A DNA stretch of 64,000 bases, from NCBI GenBank assembly GCA_963931865.1, contig OZ007506.1, positions 21,126,100 through 21,190,099 of the forward strand, read 5' to 3'. The DNA is from Axinella damicornis. Taxonomy: Eukaryota; Porifera; Demospongiae; Axinellida; Axinellidae. Within the stretch, counting starts at the first letter, position 1; every line of letters starts with the position of its first letter. The position numbers and the translations under genes are program-made. The notes under the pieces are model-generated. The model had not been told where the DNA came from and ran no database searches. It saw only the letters and a program-made list of their open reading frames with translations. Below, piece after piece: positions 14,501 through 26,500 of the stretch.

Positions 14501-17500
14501 AGTCACATTGCTCTTGTCTAGTCCAGGTCCGTAGCTCTCAGACATTGATCTGTTTAATGCCAGTGCAAAAGCCCAGATGGAATCATGCAGTGCATTAGCA
14601 TGTTGGTTCTCCTGCGTCCCTATATGGTCCTGCAGTTCCATGAGATATTCACCGTATGTCTGTCCTGAAACCAAGGTTATGTTGGGGTTGGGTTGAAGCC
14701 TATACTGCAGCAAGAACACACCTTCAAGTGCTCTTAACATCCTTTCATTACTGCATTTTTCCGTACTGTCCATCAGGTCTTCAAAACGAAGATCGTGAAA
14801 TAGCCACACAAATTCAGGCCAGTGAAGGTCCTTTTGATATGATTCACACAGTAGCTCACGGGCTTCAGATGCTGTTACTGATGCATATACTATTCTTGCT
14901 GCCTTTGGGAGGAGGTTCTGAATGGGAAAAGTAGAAAATGTAAAGGAGACATCTCCCAAAAACACAAGTTCAAATTCAGCTTTTGTCTCAACTTTTGCCA
15001 CAAAATTATCTGCAGTTGTTGTGTGTTGGATCAGGATGCTGTCTCGGACCATACTGATTCTCCTCCACTGGAAGGTGGTCATCAAGGCCAGAACAGCATC
15101 ATTGTAGACTTCTGAAGAAGGAATCATTCGGTAGAGTCGTGGGTACTCTTCTTCACTGTCGAATACTGGAGAAGCTGCTCCTGCTGAAATCTGAAGGAGA
15201 TCTATTTCTTGCCTCCCAGCGAGTGGGGAGATGGCTTGGGTGACTGTGGAACACACCAACCCCACCACTCCGACAATGTTCAAGTCTCCACTCGTCACGT
15301 GCCTTACAAAGTTCACTGGTGCTTCTGTTACCAGACTCTGATCACACGTCTCTGCATTTGCTGGGACCAGCTCCAGGTTATAGCCAGGAAGGACGTCATC
15401 TCTCATGTTAATCTTCTCTACTGCCAGTTGTGCTGCTGATATCAACCCCTCACCTCTGTTGCAGGATGGCTGGGGGGATGATTGTCCTGGTGTCATTGGT
15501 ACCAGGGCCAGCAGATGGAGGGTTGGAACTTCAGCAAAGACTACATTTATAGCTCCCGGATAGTTCACACCCAGTACTAACACTGTAATCACTAACAAGA
15601 CTTCCATTGCTGCACGGCAGATTTACTACACAATAGGAGCCATACAAATCAAAGGTTTATGACCGCACTTACGAGTCAGAGAATGACTCCGCGGCAAGCT
15701 GGGATTGGATAGGCATTTGAACTGAGCGTAGTGAGGCAGAATTTAGCTATGTGATCATCTTGATGACGGCAGTTCAATCGAGTTGTATTCATGATCAGAG
15801 ATCTTCGCTTACGTGGGGTAGCTATCCCATAGATATCTACGGCTAGCCTAGCCTCGAGGCCTCGATCGTTCCCAGGCCCCGCCCAATTTTTGTTCGCGCG
15901 TGGGCCGGAGAGCCTGGGAACCAGGCAATGGGGTAGCCACGTTCCACAAACTGCCTATGCTAGCGCCTGGGGCGGAACGGAACGGAACAGTGCGGCACCG
16001 TGGAAGTTGCACAAGACGGTTTAGCCTCGTTCCCAGGCTGCGTGGGAGGAGAGACCTCCCACGCGGCCTGGGAACGAGGCTAAAGACGGTTGAAAACGTG
16101 CAGCTAAGACCGGGTTTTTTTTTTCTATAAGAGGTTTAGCTATGCCACCTAAGGATAAAGAAAAATAGGATGAACCAATGATTTAAATGTGGAAATTGAG
16201 TCAGTAACAAGGGCTTCTTGGGGTAAACTGTTCCATAAAGATACAGCTGGGGGAACAAAAGATGAACGGAATGCGTGCAAAGGGTTGTGAATTAAGGGTG
16301 CAGGTACAACAGAATTGTGCTTAGGTAAGAATACATTGGTAGGAAAGTAAATGAACTTATGAACTATCTTATAAAGTGTATACATTTTAGGTATAGACGA
16401 CAATTACAAAGAGTAGGGCAATTGGTAAAATCCTGGTATCCCATATTCCACTGCCTTGTACAAATTCTCAAAGCAAACTTCTGCTTGTCTTCCCTGCAGC
16501 TTGCTAATGTTTTTGGCTGTAGAAGGAGCCCAAACAGGGGCTGCGTACTCCAGGTGAGGTCTGACTAGTGCAGTGTATAGTTCAAGAAGGACATTTGTCC
16601 AAATGTTGTTATGGAAACGTCTATATAGCAACCCCAAGAGATTTCTAGCTTTGGTGCAAACAGATTCAACCTGTGGTGTCCAGGAGAGGTCTGAGGACAG
16701 GATAACGCCAAGATATTTGAAGGTATCAACACGTTCAAGGGGGGTACCGTACCCTCGAATAAAATAGTAGAGGTGCTGGTTTGTTTCCCCTTGCGTGTCA
16801 CGATCAGCATTTTGATGCAAGATGGCTGTCCTTGACCCAGCGACATGTGGTGTCACCATCTTGCTGAAGGTACTGGACATCCTCCCAGGAGTCAATGCAT
16901 CTGTACAGCAGCATGTCATCAGCAAACATGCTAAGATCGGTGCCTGGAGTATAGCGTAGGCTTGCAACACCATTAATGTAGACAAGGAACAACAGTGATT
17001 TTGCTACCACCAGACAGTTAGTTTGGTTCCCAGACACTTCTTGGGCGGGACGGACGGTACCTTTCGTCTCCCTCCCCCCGGCCCCCCGCCCACCCCAGAA
17101 GGGTCTGTGAACCAAACTATAGAGGTGCTCAGCAGAGCACGTACCCCGTACGCGACTTTTTATTATGGCCAACTGCCGATCACAGCATGCACGATGAGTT
17201 AGCTAGGGCCTAGCATTTCTAATACAGCATGCATGCAGATTAGATACCGTAAGTAGACAGACTGACAGACAAACCGATCACTCTACCCCTGCTGTGCATG
17301 CGCACGAGGTAGCTAACTACCAGACAGTGTTGTTCTTGTCTCAGAGTTATAGTGGGAGTCCAACTGTGTGTCTCTATTACACTGTAACAACTGTTCATGA
17401 TCATGCAGCTAATCAAATTTAATATATGCGAGCAAGACCATGGATACGTGCTTCAAACAGTGGGTGTCCAGAAAACGTTATGACAGTATGCATAGATAAT

Positions 17501-20500
17501 TATCTATGGTACCTGCCTACTCGGACTTTTATATTATCTGGATTGAATGCAATTGAGAGCAATTTCAGACAGCAGAGAGCCAGGCCAGATAGACATCCAC
17601 TCTGCTGTGTTCGTGTGATCCAATCAGTTAAAGGTCTTATTTATTCTGTGTGCCCTGATGAAGAGAGGCACAGTCAGTTATGTAGTTGAATTAAACAATG
17701 GCAAAGTTTGTTCTGTCACAGTTATTAAGTTCTGAGCGAACTTAATAACTGACCAATCAATACACATTGATTGTGGCAATTAACATTGTGGAGGCTGTGT
17801 ATAGCTGTAGTATTAAAATTTGAGGTGAGGTGGTGACAGACTGTCACTCAAAATTTGTTGCAAGTGTGTAGTTATCACAGCAGTGCTGGCTTTGGTGTGC
17901 ATCGTGTAATTAGGTGACCTGCGTGTTTCGTGTCTTGCTGACAAGATCTTTGGAACAGTTTGCAGAGGAATGGAATTAAGGAGCAGGGGATGCCATTGGC
18001 AATGTAGGCAACTACAGGAAATTGGCAACCACAATGGGTCATTCCAGAGGGATTATTCATGGTAATATTATCTTGGAGATGGAAAGTTTGGGCGATGGTA
18101 ATCAGTCGTTAGACCGTCAGTTGAAAAATCTATAGTCCTCATGTCCACCACACGAGCAATATACTTTCGATTTCTACTCCTCTTACATTTTTCATGTCTT
18201 GCTGACCATATCTTTGGAACAAAAAGAAACACTTTGCAGAGGAATGGAATCGCAAAGCAGGGGATCGCATTGAAGACATAGGCAGCTTCAGCAAGGTGGA
18301 GGAAATTGGCAAACACAATGGTGTACGGGAGCCAGACACACAGGCAGATCGTTGTTGAAACCACAAAAGCATTCACTTGTTTAGTGTCCTTAAAGCAATC
18401 CAAGTGGACTGTCCTTGTGAGAGTGGCAAGCACAGCCACACCCACAAAAGTGCATCCATTCACTCCATACAGTATGACCGATAGCCAAACAAACAGGTGG
18501 TCACTTTGGCAGAATATGTCTACTCTGTAGTAAGGTGGGTCACCTGTCGGGACAAGGGTTGGTGGAGCTTTATCAGTAACAATGGGGTCCAGTACAGACC
18601 ACAATGTCAGTAGGATGACGGTAACAGATACGGGAATGAAAGTCATTCCAACCATCGCTTGATCAGACCAAATCTTCCCAGGCTTTTCAAATACATTGAA
18701 AAAGATTCGGTATATTCTGAGCAGTCTCATGAAGAGGGCTGAATAAATCAGCTGCACTCCCGTCGCCTTAAACCACACCTGTGCCAGACACAGGGAACCA
18801 AAACGTTCTGCACTACTTTCAGCAGCACCTGCCAATAAACATACAATGTGGAGCATGTAGCAGCCTATGAGTATGAGGAGACCCAGATAGGGACTGGAGG
18901 CTCTAATCGATGGTTTGTTCCAGTAGTAGATGAAGAGAACCAGGACGACTGTAGTGAAGACAAGCAATGCCACAGTACAGATATATGTTACGATAGAGAA
19001 AGCTATATGAAGCATAACCGTAATTTCTTCAAAGTCATCACTTGGAACCTCTAGCGGCAAGTAGACCGTTACATTGTCAGTGAGTGGGTCGTAGTGGCCA
19101 GCATGTATCACTCTCCCCTCTCTCACATGATAAATATCCACTTCAGTCACCACCTCCCTCTTCTTATTAAATTTAATGTCTCCCAGTGTGCCAGAGAAAC
19201 GCACAGTCTTCAGAATTGGTTCCACCAGCGTAGTCACATTGCTCTTGTCTAGTCCAGGTCCGTAGCTCTCAGACATTGAACTGTTTAATGCCAGTGCAAA
19301 AGCCCAGATGGAATCGTGCAGTGCATTAGCATGTTGGTTCTCCTGCGTCCATATATGGTCCTGCAGTTCCATGAGATATTCACCGTAAGTCTGTCCTGAA
19401 ACCAAGGAGTCGGGTTGAAGTCTATACTGCAGCAAGAACACACCTTCAAGTGCTCTTAATATCGTTTCATTGCTGCATTTTTCCGTACTGTCCATCAGGT
19501 CTTCAAAACTATGATCGTGAAATAGCCACACAAATTCAGGCCAGCGAAGGTCCTTTTGATATGATTCACACAGTAGCTCTCGGGCTTCAGATGCCGTTAC
19601 TGATGCATAAACTATTCTTGCTGCCTTTGGGAGGAGGCTCTGAATGGGAAAGGTACGGTATGTCAGGGAGACATCTCCCAAAAACACAAGTTCAAATTCA
19701 GTTCTTGTCTCAACTTTTGCCACAAAATTATCTGCAGTTGTTGTGTGCTGGATCAGGATGGTGTCTCGGACCATACTGATTCTCCTCCACTGGAAGGTGG
19801 TCATCAAGGCCAGAACAGCATCATTGTAGACTTCTGAAGAAGGAATCATTCGGTAGAGTCGTGGGTACTCTTCTTCACTGTGGAATACCGGAGAAGCTGC
19901 TCCTGCTGAAATCTGGAGGAGATCTATTTCTGGCCTCCCAGCAAGTGGGGAGATGGCTTGGGTGACTGTGGAACACACCAACCCCACCACTCCGACAATG
20001 TTCAAGTCTCTGTTCGTCACGTGTCTTACAAAGTTCACTGGTGCTTCTGTTACCAAACTCTGATCACACGTCTCTGCATTTGCTGGGACCAGCTCCAGGT
20101 TATAGCCAGGAAGGACGTCATCTCTCATGTTAATCTTCTCTACTGCCAGTTGTGCTGCTGATATCAACTCCTCACCTCTATTGCAGGATGGCTGGGGGGA
20201 TGATTGTCCTGGTGTCATTGGTACCAGGGCCAGCAGATGGAGGGTTGGAACTTCAGCAAAGACTACATTTGTAGCTCCAGGATAGTTCACACCCACTACT
20301 AACACTGTAATCATTAACAAGACTGCCATTGCTGCACGGCTGATTTACGTTTACAGATTAAAGTATGTAGCTATAGGATTATACAACGCTGGCACTCCTC
20401 TACTACCACAGCAACTATAGGAATTCATGATTGCCATATATGCAATAGCTATAGACCATAAGAGGATTGGGTTACACTCTACAATGGCAACCGACCCCTA

Positions 20501-23500
20501 GTAAAGCAACTGCTAGGGCAAACTCACTTTGGAGAATGATGCCTCATGGCTTGCTATACTCTTGGTTTCACGATTATGAATAATTCAGTGGACTCTGGTT
20601 GTATCCAGCAGCTGGTAAAAATGACTTGTCACACACATACTGATGTCAAGTACTGCCAATGCCATAAGGGAAGGCAAAAGAGCTCAAAACTCCACCATCA
20701 AGGTGAGTTCCTGCTATGATATGGACAGTTAATCATGAAAGTAACATTACTCATGTTACATGTCACGTGTAGTAGTTAAGACCTCCTCAAATTGCAATTG
20801 CTGGCAGCATTCCACTACTCAAGCACCATACATACCTACAGTTGCATAACCATGATCTGGAGCTGTGAATCCATGTTCTTCTTTGTAACAAAGTATAGGC
20901 AGTTTTGTTACTAAGAAATGGATACACAGATTCAATAGTCACTATGCAATCCTAGGTACGATATTAGTTTGGGGAATTGTTACTAAGAAGTGTATAATTA
21001 TAGTCCTTTATTATGCAATCCCAGGTATGACAAAAAAAGAATATGTTCTCTGAAATATTTGTGATGGCCTCACAATCTTACTCCACCTCTCGAAAAGCAA
21101 AGAAACAAGGGGAAATGCCATTAGCTACCCTTCCCTAAATTGTACAATTTGGGGATGGGACTGAGGATGGGTCAATGGCATTATAATTCCCCTTGTTTTT
21201 TTAAGAGGAGAATAAGACAGGTCATAACAAATTTTTTAAGAGAAAATTCTTGTTTGCTAGGTACTTAGAGAGGGTTCTCTTATACCTGAGAACAAAAAGG
21301 AGTGAGTGCAAACAGGGCTTCATTAGCTATCCCGCTGTCAAGGTGTTGTTACTCATACAGCACCTGCTATGAGGGACTGTATTATTATTATTACAGCACT
21401 GCATGCCCTGGGGACATGTAAACGCACCAGTGGAGTTTGCCGTCTTGAAGCGCAAGGACGCATGCACCTTGTCCTTACCCCAACTCGAACTCATGAAATG
21501 CATGTAATGATGACATCATGGCTCAAAACATACAAAACAGACCATGGTTCCAGTGCAGACAAGAACTGGTTATTAAAATACCGTAGTAAGCCAATAATTG
21601 ACTGGCAGGGTAAATAACTGGTCGATAACCAATTATTGGGTACAGGTTCACAACACTACCGTAGGCGTGATACTCGAGAACTGGAAGCGTACGTACATGC
21701 ATGTGTTTAGTCAGACACAACATATCAGAGTACAACCTCATAGCAGGAATACTCGTGACTGACTTCAATTGGCCTCCCTGGCCCCAGCTGCATAGCCACA
21801 TTCCTAGCTGCATAGCCACGTTACCACTATTACAAAATGGATCTTTCAATTGCACAATATACATGGGACAACATAATTATGAGAGTACCGGTGTAACGTT
21901 ATGGCAGGAATGTATGTGTGACTGATCTCTCATGGTCCCAGCTGCATAGCCACATTATTATAGAAATACCGTGCAGAATGGATCAATTGCATACAAGCAT
22001 GGATCTAGTCAAACACAACACATGAGAGTTATATATAACATTATTAGTGCTGTGATGTTGCTCCCGGAATCAACACTGATTATTGGGGGTCGAATAACTG
22101 GCGATTATCCTGGGTTGAATAATTGCCGATTATATATTGGGTGGAGAAATATGTTGTATGTACTGTTACTTGTTATAATATATATGGTTTGCTACAAAGT
22201 TTGAAGTGCTAAACTTGGCAACCACTATGGTGTATGGAGCCAGACACACCTGCAAATTATTACAAAAGCATTCACTTGCTTAGTAAATCCTTAAAGCAAT
22301 CCAAGTGGATCTTCAGTGTGAGAGTTGCAAGAATTGCTACGGCCAGACCCCCTAGCTGCGCGCCTGGTGCCTCCAGACCAGTACCCCTTAGCTGCTTGGT
22401 CCCCTAGCTGTGCGCTTGGTGCCTCCAGACCAGTACCCCCTAGCTGCTTGGTGCCCCCAAACCCCCTAGCTGCGCGCCTGGTGCCTCCAGACCAGTACCC
22501 CGCAGCTGCTTGGTGCCCCCAAACCCCCTAGCTGCGCGCCTCGTGACTCCAGACCGGTACCCCGCAGCTGCCTGGTGCCCCCAAACCCCTTAGCTGCGCG
22601 CCTGGTGACTCCAGACCGGTACCCCGCAGCTGCCTGGTGCCCCGCAGCTGCCTCAGGCCCTGGAAACACTAATATACTAATACCCAGCCATGAACTGATC
22701 AATGAATGCATAATGTTGAATTAAGACATTGTGGCAATAAGACATTGTGGCAATTACAGGCTGCAGGAAATGGTATCATTCCAGAGGGATTATTCATGGT
22801 AATATTATCTTGGAGATGGAAAGTTTGGGCGATGGTAATCAGTCGTTAGACCGTCAGTTGAAAAATCTATATTCCTTACGTCCACCACACGAGCAATATA
22901 CTTTCGATTCCTCCTCCTCTTATATTTCTCGTGTCTTGCTCACTTTGCAGAGGAATGGAATTGCAAAGCAGGGGATCGCATTGAAGACATAGGCAGCTTC
23001 AGCAAGGTGGAGGAAATTGGCCAACACAATGGTGTATGGGAGCCAGACACACAGGCAGATCGTTGTTGAAAACACGAAAGCATTCACTTGCTTAGTGTCC
23101 TTAAAGCAATCCAAGTGAACTGTTCTTGTGAGAGTTGCAAGAATTGCTACTGCCGTAATTGTCAATCCATTCACTCCAAAAAGTATGACAGAAAACCAAA
23201 CAAAAATGTGCTCACTTACACAAAATATGTCTACTCTGTAGTAAGGTGGGTCACCTGTCGGGACAAGGGTTGGTGGAGTATAACCAGTAATGATGGGGTC
23301 CAGTATTGACCACAATGTCAGTAGGACGACGGTAACAGATACAGGAATTAAAGTCATTCCAACCATTGCTTGATCAGACCAAATCTTTCCAGGCTTAACA
23401 AATACATTGAAGAACATTCGGCATATTCTGAGCAGTCTCATGAAGAGAGCCGAGTAAATCAGTTGCACTCCTGTTGCACTAAACCACACCTGTGCCAGAC

Positions 23501-26500
23501 ACAGGGAACCAAAATGCTCTGCACTACTTTCAGCAGCACCTGCTAATAAACATACAATATGGAGCATGTAGCAGCCTATGAGTATGAGGAGACCCAGATA
23601 GGGACTGGAGGCTCTAATCGATGGTTTGTTCCAGTAGTAGATGAAGAGAACCAGGACGACTGTAGTGAAGACAAGCAATGCCACAGTACAGATATACGTT
23701 ACAATAGAGAAAGCTAGAGGAAGCGTAAATGGAAATACTTCAAAGTCATCATTTGGAACCTCTAGCGGCAAGTAGACCGTTACATTGTCAGTGAGTGGGT
23801 TGTAGTGACCAGCATGTATCACTCTCCCCTCTCTCACATAATAAATATCCACTTCAGTCACCACCTCCCTCTTCTCATTAAATGTAATGTCCCCCAGTGT
23901 GCCAGAAAAACGCACAGTTTTCAGATTTGGTTCCACTAGCGCAGTCACATTGCTCTTGTCTAATCCAGGTCCGTAGCTCTCAGACATTGAACTGTTTAAT
24001 GCCAGTGCAAAAGCCCAGATGGAATCATGCAGTGCATTAGCATGTTGGTTCTCCTGTGTCCATATATGGTCCTGCAGTTCCATGAGATATTCACCGTACG
24101 TCTGTCCTGAAACCAAGGTTGTATTGGGGTCGGGTTGCAGCCTATACCGCAGCAAGAACACACCTTCAAGTGCTCTTATCATTGCTGCATTTTTCCGTAC
24201 TGTCCATCAGGTCTTCAAAACGAAGATCGTGAAATAGCCACACAAATTCAGGCCAGCGAAGGTCCTTTTGATATGATTCACACAGTAGCTCTCGGGCTTC
24301 AGATGCCGTTACTGATGCATAAACTATTCTTGCTGCCTTTGGGAGGAGGCTCTGAATGGGAAAAGTAGAAAATGTAAAGGAGACATCTCCCAAAAACACA
24401 AGTTCAAATTCAGTTCTTGTCTCAACTTTTGCCACAAAATTATCTGCAGTTGTTGTGTGCTGGATCAGGATGGTGTCTCGGACCATACTGATTCTCCTCC
24501 ACTGGAAGGTGGTCATCAAGGCCAGAACAGCATCATTGTAGACCTCTGAAGAAGGAATCATTCGGTAGAGTCGTGGGTACTCTTCTTCACTGTTGAATAC
24601 TGGAGAAGCTGCTCCTGCTGAAATCTGAAGGAGATCTATTCCTGGCCTCCCAGCGAGTGGGGAGATGGCTTGGGTGACTGTGGAACACACCAACCCCACC
24701 ACTCCGACAATATTCAAGTCACCATTCGTCACGTGTCTTACAAGTTCACTGGTGCTTCTGTTACCAGACTCTGATCACACGTCTCTGCATTTGCTGGGAC
24801 CAGCTCCAGGTTATAGCCAGGAAGGACATCATCTCTCATGTTAATCTTCTCTACTGCCAGTTGTGCTGCTGATATCAACCCCTCACCTCTGTTCCAGGAT
24901 GGCTGGGGGGATGATTGTCCTGGTGTCATTGGTACCAGGGCCAGCAGATGGAGGGTTGGAACTTCAGCAAATACAACATTTGTAGCTCCCGGATAGTTCA
25001 CACCCACTACTAATACTGTAATCACTAACAAGACTGCCATTGCTGCACGGCTGCATCTTAAGGTAGCAACGCTTTGGCACTCCTCTATATACTACCACAG
25101 CAACCATAGAAATTCATGATTGCCATATCTGCAATAGCTATATACGTATGACTGTAAGAGGATAAGGTTACTAGTTAGTACATCGGAAATACACTTGCAC
25201 TCTACAATAGCAACCGACCCCTAGTAAAGCAACTGCTAAGGCAAACTCACTGTGTAGAGTGATGCATCGTGCCTAGCCTGCATGGCTATACTCTTAGTTT
25301 GTTTATGATTCAGTGGGCTCAGGTTGTATCCAGCAGCTGGTAAATATGACTTGTCACACACATACTGATGTCAAGTACTGCCAATGCCATAAGGGAAGAA
25401 GGCAAAAGAGCTCAAATCTCCACCATCAATGTGAGTTCCTGCTAGTGATGCCACACAATAGAAAACGTTGTGTCACCTGTCGCGACATAGTATCTGAATA
25501 CATATCCCCTATACATGTCATTAGCATTAAAATTTTGGACACATTATGGTCACGCAATGCAAGCTGGCTACACAGCTAGAGCATTTTACATTCTGACAAA
25601 GTTGAAGTGACATGGACAGTTGATTATGTGTTTTACAATCATGAAAGTAACAATAGTCAGTGTAAATAACTGGTCGATAACCAATTATTCAGTACAGGTT
25701 AACAACACTATGGTAGGAGTACCGGTGTAACGTTATGGCAGGAATGTATGTGGGACCAGGAGCTTATGAGCGGCAAATTCGTCGCTCATAAGCTCCTGGT
25801 GGGACTGATCTCTCATGGTCCCAGCTGCATGGCCACATTATTATAGGAATACCGTGCAGGATGGATCGATTGCATACACGTATGGATCTAGTCTAACACA
25901 ACACATGAGAGTACAACATTACAGCAGAATACACATGGCTGAACTCAATGGATGATCACAGCTACATAGCCACATTACTATAGAATACCATGCAGAATGC
26001 ATCAATTGCCATACATGCATGCTTGAGTCAGACACAATGTATATACCGGTAGGAGCGTATGTAGGATTAACATGCAGAATGGAGCTCTTAATGGCTACAT
26101 GCATGCTTTAGTCAGACATAACGTAGGAGAGTACAACCTTATGGCAGGAATACATGTGTCTTCTAGTTCCAACTGCACAACCACATTATTACAGGGATAC
26201 CGTGCAGAATGGAATTTTCAATTATGAATTTACAACATAAGAGAGCATACCCATATGGCAGGAATACACACGACTAACCTCAATAGGCCCTCCTGCCAGT
26301 TGCGTAGCCACATAATCATCATGCAGAGTGGATCTTCTCAATTGCACAATATACGTATACATGGTTCTAATCAGACATATATACATGTTTAGGAGAGCAT
26401 AACTTTATGGCAGGAACACACACGACTAACCTCAATAGGTCCTCCTGGTCCCGGCTGCTATAGCCACATTAATTATAGGAATACCATGCACAACGAATCT

